Origin: Mercenaria mercenaria
Taxonomy: Eukaryota > Mollusca > Bivalvia > Venerida > Veneridae
Assembly (NCBI RefSeq): GCF_021730395.1
Contig: NC_069371.1
Span: 47,068,001 to 47,132,000 of the forward strand
DNA length: 64,000 nucleotides
Direction of reading: 5' to 3'
The position numbers and the translations under genes were made by a program. The first letter of the stretch is position 1; the number at the start of each line of letters is the position of its first letter. Shown here piece by piece: positions 11,562-22,292 of this stretch. The notes beneath the pieces are model-generated. The model had not been told where the DNA came from. It saw only the letters and a program-made list of their open reading frames with translations, and made no database searches.

Positions 11562-12266
11562 GTCAGATGGGTAGTAGAATCTGCTAACGCCAGGATCAAG
11601 CGTTGGAAGTACTTAGATCATGTTTTACCAACAACGCAGGTTCCATTCATCGAGGATTACGTAAGAATAGTATGCGCGATATCCAACAAATACTTTCCTC
11701 CATTGAGCGCGACGAAAAATAACGACGACGACACCGCACTTGGAAGGAAAATGTTAGATTTGTCAACGTGTAATAACGACCTTAAAACTTACATTGAAAA
11801 TCACTGTTTAGAACGAAAATCAGCCTGTTGGAAGTCCGCTGAATTAGATGTTGAATTTCCGCGCTTAGACGAAATTCAGTTGAGAGAATTAACATGTGGT
11901 ACTTACCAACTTAAAATGTCAGCTGGTTATATGCAAGAGCATATTGACGCAAACTCAGACATTTATGTACATAGAGAAGACAATTCTCTTTTAAGGGTCA
12001 AAATTCAAAGCAGACACGTGTCATCTAAGGCTTACACACTTTGGATTCGTCATAACGCGACTGAAGTTGTTTCATGGTATTGCAAGTGTCGCTCTGGTAG
12101 TCGAGTTGTCGGTGTGTGTGCTCACGTGGCTGCCATTTTATGGTTTCTTGGCTATGCAAGACACACAGGGAAAGAAATGTATGGCACGCGCAACTGGGGT
12201 GATTATGTTTTAGACGCAGGAAACATACCCCAAACTGTTGACAGTTCGGATACAGAGAGTGAGTGA
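11562..12266 (+). CDS. DDE transposase with SWIM finger, exon 2
   Basis: Second coding exon, after the acceptor ATCTCTTTAG at 11561 and in phase 0 with the first exon. It opens with RWVVESANARIKRWKYL, where the Glu of VVES is the expected third catalytic residue of a DDE_Tnp_4 nuclease. A linker of about 110 residues follows. Then comes a SWIM zinc finger: YTLWIRHN..VVSWYCKCRSG..GVCAHVAAILWFLG, matching C-x-C-x(n)-C-x-H. The protein ends in an acidic Ser/Asp/Glu tail with TGA at 12264-12266. Exons 1 and 2 give 678 codon positions plus the stop. SWIM fingers bind DNA or protein; their fusion to this transposase type is unusual to my knowledge. The exon contains no internal stop. Confidence 0.75.
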   Translation, partial: VRWVVESANARIKRWKYLDHVLPTTQVPFIEDYVRIVCAISNKYFPPLSATKNNDDDTALGRKMLDLSTCNNDLKTYIENHCLERKSACWKSAELDVEFPRLDEIQLRELTCGTYQLKMSAGYMQEHIDANSDIYVHREDNSLLRVKIQSRHVSSKAYTLWIRHNATEVVSWYCKCRSGSRVVGVCAHVAAILWFLGYARHTGKEMYGTRNWGDYVLDAGNIPQTVDSSDTESE

Positions 12267-13918
12267 AAATGTAGCAGTTGAATCGTTACATTAACATAGT
12301 TTTTAAAGCAGTATTTTGTAGTTGGCCTCTCAAAAAGTATCTTGAAGAGTATTTTTACATTTGATAGTAAAACATATTTTGTAAAAACATGTTTAGAGCT
12401 ATTCTGATGTTATAAATCTATAGTTATTATGCCGATTTGCTGAAATCATAATATCAGAATAATTTATCAATTATTCATGATTATACTTCATAAAAACCGG
12501 AGTTTGATATTTGAAAAGAAGAAAAAAAATCAGTAGATTAATATCTGATGTTATTTATTATTTATTTTGCAGTTCTTCAAGCGAATAAAATGTTACAAGT
12601 CAAAATATATTAATTTCTAATAATATACTGAAATAAGATAGTTATAAGTTTAATATTGTTTAAATTGCATGATTTGACATTTGTATCCATCTGTCTACAG
12701 ATAAGAATTGAAAGAATTATATGTAAAATGACTTTGTATTTAAGGGAATAGGTCATATGGTCATAGATGATACGAATGTAATATATAAATTACTATGACG
12801 GTGTAATTATTTTTAATATATAGTGAAAATACGATCATTATATTTTCATATTTGTGCGAGAATAAAATTTATGCACCCACAGTTCTTCTTTACTTCTTAG
12901 TTTTGTGTACTGCTCTCCACGACCGTTTCTTGAGTTACAAACTCGCTTAAGCGAGGGATTGTGATGGTCATAGTCTAATTTCCCCCTCTCCCCCACCCCT
13001 ATGCGGGGTAAAGAGTACCGCGCTTTAAGGCTACACTTGGTTTCTGTCTAAAACATGCAAACTATTGCTGACTAAAATATGTTGACATAAAATCCAATTA
13101 AGAAATCAAAAACAAAACACACACACAAAAACTATGGTTATTACCTTACCAAAAAGTAAGTTATTGTTTATCTGTTACTAAATTATGCTCGAGTCATTTA
13201 GTGAAGAAACACGTGTATCTAATGGTCGATAAATACACTAGTCGGCACCTCCTTTGATATAAACATCAAAGTAATATCAAAGGTAGCAGTCGGAAAGTTG
13301 ATTCAAATGCATCGTACATGTACATTGTGTATAACCGCGGGAATATCAGAATGTAAGTTAAACTGGTTGATCAAACTTTGAAATAGTATTTTGGCGAAAT
13401 AAAATATGAGGATGGATGTCGGATTTTTTTCACGTATGTTTCTACATTTGTTTAGTGAAATAATGAATGCAAAGAAGTATTAAAACCATATACAGGATTA
13501 CTATTAGAAGCAAAACAATGCAAATACATGTCTCTGTCGGCATTTATAGACAAAGGTGAATATCATTTATATTTTGTTCTCAGTATAATTTGATGAAACG
13601 GTATCCTATCTTAACCTTATTTAAATGAAATATTATCATATCGCATACTTGTATTTATATGGTTACGCATCATTCATGACGGAGCGAAAATAAAATCAAC
13701 GCGATTTACGTTGTGGCAACGTCAGGACGTCGCAAGAAAAACGGGGTTTCTTTGGTTATTACATAGTCGTGCAAAATGTACTATTTTTACTTAATTGTCA
13801 TTTTAAAACAATAAAAAACTTTATTTTCGGTCTAGGGAGATACTGGATTGTCAACTCAAAAAAAATTAGAAAAAAGTAATGATGGGCCGTTTTTCGCTAA
13901 AAACGAACCTTGTCCTTT
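12267..13918. other. Non-coding 3' part of the 9.56 kb transposon
   Basis: AT-rich sequence with no convincing open frame. It holds a possible polyadenylation signal (AATAAA) near 12862 downstream of the transposase, a CACACACAAAA run near 13120 and the right terminal inverted repeat at 13905-13918. Confidence 0.6.
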
Positions 13919-14205
13919 ACCCAGGCCTAAGGGTTACTTGATTGTACATGGGGAAAACTTCAAAATTTGCTAAAAATAAACCAGAATGCCTAGATCTTAG
14001 ATATTTGATATGTTACATTGCCTAGTAGACTTCTACAAACTTTGTTCAAATCATGACCCCTGGGGTAAAATTGGCCCCGCCCCAAGGGTTACTTGATTGT
14101 ACATCGGAAAATCTTCCAAAAAATTTCTAAATCATCAGTTTGACATTTGAAACATGTAGCTAATATTACTCAGGTGAGCGATCTAGGGTCATCATGACCC
14201 TCTTG
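13919..14205 (+). repeat. Tandem-array dispersed element, copy 3, right part
   Basis: It resumes the monomer interrupted at 4355: AAGGGTTACTTGATTGTACAT, AAACCAGAATGCCTAGATC, CATTGCCTAGTAGAC, GACCCCTGGGG. It ends in CAGGTGAGCGATCTAGGGTC with hairpin AGGGTCATCATGACCCT and CTTG. This is the same 3' terminus as copies 1, 2 and 4. Confidence 0.85.
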
Positions 14206-14333
14206 TAGGTGTATTTTGACCTATCTCTACCTGGTAAAGAGTTTAGTGTGGACTTATATTAGATATATTTTTTCTTGTTTGTATATAGGATTAACTTCCC
14301 ATTGTTGTTACTATAAATAACTTATAAGTTTTT

Positions 14334-15497
14334 AGCTCAATTGAGCACGAAGTGCTCAAGGTGAGCTTTTGTGATCGCCCAGTGTCTGTCATCGTCAACA
14401 ATTTGACTGTTAACACTCTAGAGGTCACAATTTTGGCCAAATCTTAATGAAATTTAGTCAGAATGTTACCCTTAATAAAATATTGGATAAGTTTAATATT
14501 GGGTCATCTTGGGTCAAAATCTAGGTCACCAGGTCAGATCAAAGGTAAAGCTTGTTAACAATCTCTAAGTCACATTTATGATAATATCTCTATGAAACTT
14601 GGTCAGAATGTTCATCTTGACGACGTTTAGGTCAAGTTAAAATCTAGGTCAAGTGAAAACAGAAACTAGGTCACCAGGTCAAATCAAAGGAAAAGCCAGT
14701 TAACACTCTATAAGCTACATTTATGGCCTTATCGTAATGAAACTTGGTCAGAATGTTAATCTTGATGATCTTTAGGTCAGATTTAATTCTGTGCCAGGTG
14801 AGGTCAAAAACTAGGTCACTAGGTCAAGTCAATTGAAAAGCTAGTTAACACTCGATAAGTCACATTTATGACCATATCTTAATGAAACTTGGTCAGAATG
14901 TTAATCTTGATGATCTTTAGTTCAAGTTTAAATCTGGGTCATATGAGGTAAAGCTTGTTAACACTGTAGAAGCCACATTTATGACAATATCTTGATAACT
15001 TTATCAGAATGTTTATCTTGAAGATCTTTAGGTTAAGTTTCAATCTGGGTCAGGTAGGGTCACCAACTAGGTCACCAGATCAAATCAAATGTAAAGATTG
15101 TTAACACTCGAGAGACTTGAATTTAAGTTTGAAACTCATGGATGTCTTGATGACCTCTAGGTCAGGTTCGAATCTGGGTCATGTGGGGTCAAAAACTAGA
15201 TCAACAGGTCAAATCAAAGGTAAAGCTTGTCAACAATCTATAGGTCAAATTTATGACTGTGTCTTCATGAAACTTGGTCAGACTGTTAATCTTGATGATC
15301 TTTAGGCCAAGTTGGAATTTTGGTCATGTGGGGTCAAAAACTAGGTCACTAGGTCAAATTAAAGGAAAAACTAGTTAACACTCTAGAGGCCACATTTATG
15401 ACCATATCTTAATGAAACTTGGTCAGAATGTTAATCCTGATGATCTTTAGGTCAATAGATCAGGTGAGCTATACAGGACTTTCATGGCCCTCTTGTT
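14334..15497 (+). repeat. Tandem-array dispersed element, copy 4, both ends present
   Basis: The 5' hairpin TAGCTCAATTGAGCACGAAG is followed by about seven units of roughly 145 bp (TTAACACTCTAGAGGTCAC, AACTTGGTCAGAATGTTAAT, TTGATGATCTTTAGGTCA). The 3' terminus is CAGGTGAGCTATACAGG with CATGGCCCTCTTGTTTT. Units are more diverged than in copy 2, suggesting greater age. Confidence 0.8.
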
Positions 15498-15729
15498 TTA
15501 TAATTGGCCAATAAAAATCAGTATGAAAATGCAGGTGCTAGTGTAAAGAAATTGCTATGACGGGAGTATGTTGTGACATTCTGACACTTTTGTTATATTT
15601 ATGGATGTTACTTAACAATAAACATCTGTAGGTTTTTGTATATGCAAATTTTAATCCAAGCGTTTGATACAACATATTGTATATATATATACACAATATT
15701 GTTTATACATCACTGACAGATATCATATA

Positions 15730-16310
15730 TATTCATAATGTTGCACTGCAGTAGAGAAAATTAGGTGCTTTCCAGGAGACTTTGTATTGCATGGCTGTAC
15801 TTCATTCACTGGTTATCTTCAGAACCATTTGGACTTGAGCCTTCATAGTTCATTAGATGTTTAGTCTCCAAATAATTTCTGGGTCATGAGGTCAAAGGTC
15901 AATGTCAGTTAGGGTCAAATCCATTTTAAAGCAATATCTTAAAATCTGTTTGAACTACATACTTCAAATTTCATAGGTTGATTGGTCTCCTTTCGAAGAT
16001 GACCTATATGAATTTTGGGCCACTGGGTCAGGGTCAAAGATCAAGGTCACATTCTCATCGTATCCTTTATAGATCAATATCAGCAAATCTAATTTACCCA
16101 GTCTCCTTGAGAAGATGACCCTTAATAATTTCCGGGTCAAAGGTCAAGGTCACTTAGGGTGAAATCCATTTTAATTCAACACCCGAAGGTCTGTTTGACT
16201 TACATACTTTTTATAGGATGGTTAGTCTCCTTTAATAGAAGACACCTATTAAACTTGAACCTGGGTCAAAGTTCAAGGTCATTTAATATCTAAGGCTATC
16301 AGTGGGGATA
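15730..16310 (+). repeat. Dispersed repeat with GGTCAAAGGTCAAGGTCA-type units
   Basis: Three or four loosely repeated blocks of about 170 bp share GGGTCAAAGGTCAAGGTCA, TTAGGGTCAAATCCATTTTAA, GTTTGACTTACATACTT and TGGTTAGTCTCCTTT. No open frame. It resembles, in word use only, the tandem-array elements upstream. Between 15498 and 15730 only an AT run near 15675-15696 is seen. Confidence 0.5.
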
Positions 16311-16582
16311 TGTGTTTTTCAAACAGCTCTTGTTGTATTTCAGTCTACTTTTCAGCTTGTCTTGCATACTTTTAATTAATATACCTGTCAACATGCCCAA
16401 CACACATTTATGAGGAGTATATTACAGTTCAATTAATACTGTGATTTGACACTAAGAGCTGATAACTGTATTTTTGCTTCAGTATCTAAATCTTTGCAAA
16501 CAGATAACACCTTTTGTGAATGATTTTATATCATAAGATTTACTAATATTAATCATTACATTTTTCTTTTCATAAATACAGG

Positions 16583-16870
16583 TGTTGCAGTGGATTCGGA
16601 GGTGAAGTCATGAGGAGTTGTTGTGATGGCAGAAGAATGAGTGATCATTTAGCATTTTGCACAAGGGTGTACCAGTGGTCCAGTTAAACAGAGATTACAA
16701 ACAATTAAAACTATAATTTGATATTACATCTACTTGTGATTGATGAAAGTAATTCAAAGTATCATTTGGACAGATCTGATGAGTTAACAAATATTTGAAA
16801 GTATACGAGGAACATTTTACACATCTTCAATATTAGTATGTTGTATAGTAAATATAATAAACAATTAAAG
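16583..16870 (+). other. Candidate terminal exon of an unknown plus-strand transcript
   Basis: A pyrimidine-rich tract ends in ATACAG at 16582 and is followed by sequence that stays open in one frame for about 34 codons (CCSGFGGEVM...VYQWSS, then TAA). AATAAAC near 16856 could be the polyadenylation signal. No upstream partner exon was identified and no protein similarity was recognised, so it may be chance or a non-coding RNA exon. The 500 bases that follow, to 17370, show nothing else. Confidence 0.2.
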
Positions 16871-17370
16871 TTGAAAAACTGGACTGGTTTTCACTTGATA
16901 TACAAAGAGGTAGATTAGCATGTTTAGATTTGCCACTGAACATGTGTTTCCATTTCATCAATACTTCCTGTGGTTAAAGTATTCTGATCAAATCTATTTA
17001 TTTCCGGTTGAGCTAATGGTTCTGCAACTTCAAAAAAGAAGATTTGTTGTGTAACAATGAAATTAATGAGTAGATATTAATATATAAAAAATGTAGGCTA
17101 AAGCACTACATATAAGATACCCAAATAGCATCAACTATGATTATTTCTTGGACTTGCTTCCTGATCAACACCCCTTGTCTCCAAATTATAATAACACTTT
17201 GATACCAGTTTGAATGATTTTCTTTAACTCATCGTAATCGAAGTAACAGGTGATTTTCAGATTCAGTATTTACAAATTCATATGAAACCTAGGGATCAGC
17301 CGACTATGCTTTAATTGAGACATACATGTATGGCTCGACATATAAGACATCAATTGATAACGGGCATTAT

Positions 17371-17592
17371 TTGAGTCATTCAGTGATGTCACTCTTGAAA
17401 GTGAGTCATCCATGGATGTCAGCCTTGTGAGTCATCCGTGGATGGCTCGTTTACAGAAGTGAGTCATCCGTGGATGTCAACCTTATTAGTGAGACATCCG
17501 TGGATGACACGGCTACATAGTCATCCATGGATGGCTCGTTTACAGAAGTAAGTCATCCATGGATGTCTCAGTATGACGGAAAGTGAGTCATG
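17371..17592. repeat. Array of eight ATCCRTGGAT palindromes
   Basis: Eight copies of an 18 bp palindromic core, consensus GAGTCATCCRTGGATGTC, stand at about 17373, 17402, 17431, 17462, 17491, 17518, 17549 and 17585, a spacing of 27-31 bp. The first and last are decayed. Spacers GGCTCGTTTACAGAAG occur twice. It directly adjoins the 20 bp palindrome array that follows. Confidence 0.7.
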
Positions 17593-17594
17593 CA

Positions 17595-18263
17595 GGCAAA
17601 CCGGGGTTTACGAGCGTAAACATAGGATAACGATCGTAAACATAGAATAACGACCGAAACTCATAGTTCAATCGAGAAACCTAGTTTATCAAACGTAAAC
17701 CATGGTTTACGGTCGATATATTAGGATTACAGAATCAACAATGAATTTCGGACGTGAACATGGGTTTACGGCCATGAACCTATGTTTACGACCGTGAACC
17801 ATAGTTTACGGACCTGAACCTATATTTTCGAGCGTGAACCTATGTTTACGAACGTGAACTTGGGTTTACGAGCGTGAACTTAGGTTTACATTCGATAAAC
17901 CAGGTTTTTCAAACGTAAAACCAGGTTTTTCAAATACTAACCTATTTTTTCGAGCGAAAACATAGGATAACGTCGTAAACCATAGTTCACGCTCGTAAAC
18001 GTAGGTTCACGTTCGTAAACCCAAGTTTACGGTCGTAAACATAGGATAACGACCGAAATTCATAGTTCAATCGAGAAACCTAGTTTATCGAACGTAAACC
18101 ATGGTTTACGATTGATATACTAGGATTATGAAATCAACTATCAATTTCGGCCGTAAACCTATGTTTACGGTTGTGAACCTATATTTACGAGCGTGAACCT
18201 AGGTTTACGGCCGTGAACTACAGTTTACCTTCGTAAAACCGTATTTATCGATTTGTAACAATA
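17595..18263. repeat. 20 bp periodic palindrome array, left block
   Basis: About 33 consecutive units on a near-exact 20 bp period, consensus CGTAAACCTAGGTTTACG plus two variable bases; the 18 bp core is a perfect palindrome. From 17598 to about 18060 it is a direct copy, about 930 bp away, of 18522-19040. No terminal inverted repeat was found on its left side, so it may be a truncated relative of the element that follows. No protein frame. Confidence 0.75.
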
Positions 18264-19221
18264 TGGCAAGCCAATTGTCCAATAATTACGTGAACCCTAG
18301 TTCACGGTCGAAAAACTAGGATTAACGATCGATAAACTAGGTTTTTCGAACGTAAATCTAGGTTTTTCTTTTTCGAATACTAACCTATATTTTCGTGCGA
18401 AAACATAGGATAACGCCGTGAACCATAGTTTACGCTCATTAATGTAGGTTCACGATTGAAAACCCCAGTTCACGGTCGTAAACCTAGGTTCACGTTCGTA
18501 AACTATGGTTTACGAGCGTGAACCGGGGTTTACGAGCGTAAACATAGGATAACGATCGTAAACATAGGATAACGACCGAAACTCATAGTTCAATCGAGAA
18601 AACTAGTTTATCAAACGTAAACCATGGTTTACGGTCGATATATTAGGATTATAGAATCAACAATGAATTTCGGGCGTGAACATGGGTTTACGGCCATGAA
18701 CCTATGTTTACGGACATGAACCTATGTTTACGACTGTGAACCATAGTTTACGGACCTGAACCTATATTTTCGAGCGTGAACCTATGTTTACGAACGTGAA
18801 CTTGGGTTTACGAGCGTGAACTTAGGTTTACGTTCGATAAAACCAGGTTTTTCAAACGTAAAACCAGGTTTTTCAAATACTAACCTATTTTTTCGAGCGA
18901 AAACATAGGATAACGTCGTAAACCATAGTTCACGCTCGTAAACGTAGGTTCACGTTCGTAAACCCAAGTTTACGGTCGTAAACATAGGATAACGACCGAA
19001 ATTCATAGTTCAATCGAGAAACCTAGTTTATCGAACGTAAACCTGGGTTCACGAGCGTAAACTATGGTTTACGCCCGGTATCTGATGTTTTCACTCGAAA
19101 ATATAGGTTGGTATTTGAAAAACCTAGTTTTACGTTCGAAAAACCTAGTTTATCGATCGTTAATCCTAGTTTTTCGACCGTGAACCGGGGTTCACGTAAT
19201 TATTGGACAATTGGCTTGCCA
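18264..19221. mobile_element. Foldback element built of 20 bp palindromes
   Basis: The ends are TGGCAAGCCAATTGTCC at 18264 and its complement at 19221, each flanked by TA (18262-18263 and 19222-19223), a probable TA target duplication. The first 90 bases match the inverted last 90 with only a few differences. Recognisable inverted similarity continues to about 200 bases on each side. The interior is nearly all 20 bp palindromic units of the CGTRAACCTAGGTTTACG type. No coding capacity. It is non-autonomous and of unknown superfamily; TA duplication would suit Tc1/mariner or similar. Confidence 0.75.
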
Positions 19222-19223
19222 TA

Positions 19224-19705
19224 AGCGTCCTCTATGTTTAATTACTCAAATGAACCAAAAAATAAAAAAACAGAAAAGGTTCACTTAAAAAATATTCAAA
19301 ACAAAAATCCACGACATGCTCCAAGTCACATTTTCCACCTGTAAATGTAATGCCAATAACCGAGAATTTGAAATACCATACTTTTATTTTGCGAATGCGC
19401 ACACTTTCAAAATTATTATAAGTGTATGTATCATATGAAACATCTGGGGTTCCAAATTTCCGAACACTGCAATATTAATCAGACTTGGATATTCAAGTGC
19501 ATAAAAAAGCTGTAAAGTCAAACATTGCAAGCTATTCAAAAACTGTATATATATTTATGTAGAAAACAAGCAAATCGAGTAATTCTTAAAACAACTTTAA
19601 CAGAGAATAGGGATTAAGATATCTCATCCTCTCTTATATCAAACGGTTAGGACAACAAGCATTGTCTGCCATTTGTTTCTGGATTTAAAAAAAGGGGAGG
19701 TGTAC
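19224..19705. other. Unique-looking stretch 3' of SULT gene A
   Basis: The stretch shows similarity to 54200-54580, the intron between exons 6 and 7 of gene B (for example ATTTATGTAGAAA.CAAG and AAATCGAGTAATT). It is therefore the remains of intron 6 of gene A. The terminal exon expected further out was not found here or in the following 3 kb, which is palindrome array. Confidence 0.6.
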
Positions 19706-19992
19706 CTTTGTTGATAAATCCACCGTCTGTATCATCGAAAACCTTTTTGATATCCCTCCAGTATGACATATTAACTTTGTCATTTTTACGCATGTTGTCA
19801 ACGTGGCAGTGGTCACATATCCTAGCCACATCATCATCGGTAATTTGCTTGTCTAAAAATTCAGCAATTTTTCTGACGGTATTCGGCATATCCTACAAAA
19901 TTTAATATAATACAATACTTCATTCTGTCCATGATCTTGAATATACATTAGTGCTATGTGTACTAGCTGTGCGCATGTCTACTCGAAGAGGC

Positions 19993-20446
19993 AAACACGA
20001 CAAAGTGAAAAATATATAATATGTCGTTCTGTCGAGTTGGCGGGGCAATGACATGTCAGCCAGATAAATGAAAGTCGCCCAATCGACATTTTCCTACCCG
20101 CCAATGAAACTCGACAAATAAATTTGCGAGTCTGTAGTTAACCTTTGTCGTTATTTTGTATGAACCCTTTCAAGTTTTCCTTTTGCAGTTTAATTGTCCC
20201 GCCAAAATGACAGCACCACAGAAAATGGCATCAGAACGACATTTACAAACCCAAGTACACTAAAACTCAACCTGTCGTGTTCGAGCCTTTATTTCATGTT
20301 AATTTGCGTGGAAACCGTCGTTGTCGTGTTGGCGAGGAGATGACACGACAGCAAGACATTACAAATCTGCAAATATCTTTCTCGTCAAGTTTGTCGTGTA
20401 GTCATATGCTAGTCCGTCCTGCAAACAAGTCAAGTCGACATTGCAG
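19993..20446. mobile_element. TGTCG-motif element in intron 5 of SULT gene A
   Basis: A dense set of CGACA/TGTCG words with longer forms (CACGACAAAGTG, TGTCGAGTTGGCGGG, CTACCCGCCAATGAAACTCG, TGTCGTGTTGGCGAGG, AAGTCGACATT) in both orientations. The same sequence occurs at 54881-55305, at the matching intron position of gene B. It was therefore present before the duplication. Ends are not sharply defined and no terminal repeat was fixed. The open frames here have no recognised product. Confidence 0.5.
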
Positions 20447-21217
20447 AAATCAGGTATCATGATTAAAATGCGTGAAACCTTATTTAAATACGACCTAAGA
20501 AATGAAACAAATAACTTGGATAATTAGTTTTAGTCAAATAACTGTTTTCCTATGAACCTCCATATCATTTGTACCTTGATAATGTCTTCATATTTCAAGA
20601 ATAGCACATTATGATCATTTCGTCTTTTCCACAACTCAAGAACATGACGGGACCAAGATCCATTGTGTCCTGAAGCAAAACATTTAACTTGTATATGTGC
20701 AAACTATGAAAATTACATGTGTATTGGTACATGTTTATTAAGTAAATCCCAGTTGTCGTATTTGTAGGACATATGCATTTGATATGTTTAAATCATGAAT
20801 TATAATAAAATTGTTAATACAACAAACAGACAAAACAACATCTTTTTCAGAGATAATATGAATCTGAGTTAGATAAATGAATGTGTTTGTAGTTTAATTA
20901 TCCAGCGTTCAAGTGCATTTTTACTGTACACATAATATACATAATTGCCAAATATAGCATTGTCCTATTTCACATAGTCTGTTAATATGCAAGGGTGGTG
21001 TTCTCACCTACTGCCAGTTGCGAAAATGATTAAAATTTAATGTAAATTCTAAATACCAAAAGCAAATATTTCGTGCTAAATGCTAAAAACCAAATGGTAC
21101 ATATCAATTTTACTTTACGCAAAATACCAAATGTTATTTTTAAATGCTCATTGTCAAAATTAATGGTAAGTATGAATGTGTATTGTCAAATTCTTTAACT
21201 TTACTTTTCAACGACCT

Positions 21218-22081
21218 GGGTCCAGTTGTTCGAAACTTCAACCGGCTGTTAAAATAACCACCGGTTAAATTTTGACTCAACATACTAGACGTGGTGGGAA
21301 GTTATAGTGTGGTGTTTTGATTTTATTGTAAATATTTTTCAGTGTTAATAATTCTTATCTCATACATTTGTTTTACTAAGTAGTCTGAAATGTCGAAAAT
21401 TAACTCTAACAGTTCGATAATAAACTGTTAGCTTAAGCTACAGTCACACATACGGATATGTCCGTGCGTTGAGGTACGGTGTGGATGGGACTTGTCTGTG
21501 GGGGAGGAGACACGGATACGTACAAAGCAGTACGTCTTAGTACGGGAAAATGTTTTGAGAAACTTGGAACAAAAAAAAAATACAGCACGCGAATAAGTAC
21601 GGATAGGTACGGCGTACTACGTTGAACTACGTTTTACTGCGCCTGGCAACTTGCCCAGCGCATGGACGGGTCTGCGGTGAACTACCTACGTTGAACTACG
21701 CTTAAGTACGGGCAGCCTCGGATAACTACGTTCAGCTGCGTCAAGATATGTTTCAGTACTGATAACTACGTTTTAGTACGTTTAACTACGGATGAAAAAG
21801 TTTCAACCAAGTTGGACTAAAGTCACGCTCAAACGGCTACGGATCGCTTAAAATTTTTGCGCATGTTCAAAAGTTGGAGAAACTTGCAAGTTTGGGATAA
21901 GTCTTGAATACGTTTTGACCAAGTGTTGGTACGGATTGATACGGATTACTACTTTTAGGTACGGCTCAGGTACGGATCGATACGGATTACTACGTTTCTA
22001 TCCGTGGCTAGACGCAGCTATCCGCGCCGTATGTGTGACTGGGGTTTTAACAATCTGTTAAAGTTTTGAACAACTGGGCCC
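21218..22081. mobile_element. MITE-like element with GGGYCCAGTTGTTC inverted ends
   Basis: GGGTCCAGTTGTTCGAAACTT at 21218 is answered by the complement of GGGCCCAGTTGTTCAAAACTT ending at 22081, and the similarity runs on through ACAG..TGTTAAAA. The 864 bp contain a second element (21441-22041). Without it the host MITE would be about 260 bp. It lies in intron 5 of gene A, next to a Tigger-like relic. Confidence 0.7.
21441..22041. mobile_element. TACG-rich element with CAGTCACACATACGG ends, nested
   Basis: CAGTCACACATACGG at 21441 and CCGTATGTGTGACTG ending at 22041 are perfect 15 bp inverted repeats. The interior of 600 bp is full of short related words: TACGGAT, GGTACGG, ACTACGTTGAACTACG, TTTAGTACG. 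No coding capacity. It sits inside the GGGYCCAGTTGTTC MITE, so it is the younger of the two. Confidence 0.75.
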
Positions 22082-22292
22082 TATATGTCGAATACTAATA
22101 AATGAAACATTTAGTTATTTGACTTTTAGATGTGAAGTAGTTAATGCTTATTGCCAAATGCAAAATGCTCATTTTTCTCCATATATGTTAACATAAAGTA
22201 TCAGTAAATTGTTAACTGACGAGTTTAGTTCAATTATTTGAACATATATTATGTTCTACAAGTCTTATTTTTTGGCAGTACTATGTTCTATA

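Larger units (their letters stand above)
4356..13918 (+). mobile_element. 9.56 kb DNA transposon with DDE/SWIM transposase gene
   Basis: The ends are a perfect 14 bp inverted repeat, AAAGGACAAGGTTC at 4356-4369 and its complement at 13905-13918. Past it the two sides share only scattered blocks such as CGGCC. Both flanks are pieces of one tandem-array element (copy 3), which fixes the insertion. The target-site duplication is not clear: the left flank ends GGGTC and the right begins ACCCAGG. The only coding region is a two-exon transposase on the plus strand (5966-7297 and 11562-12266). The transposase type (IS4/IS5-like DDE_Tnp_4) points to the PIF/Harbinger-ISL2EU side of DNA transposons, but I cannot place the family more precisely. 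Confidence 0.8.

Noticed and set aside
17371-19221. CRISPR array
   Set aside because: Units are contiguous or nearly so, diverged, and there are no unique spacers of constant length or cas genes; the genome is eukaryotic.
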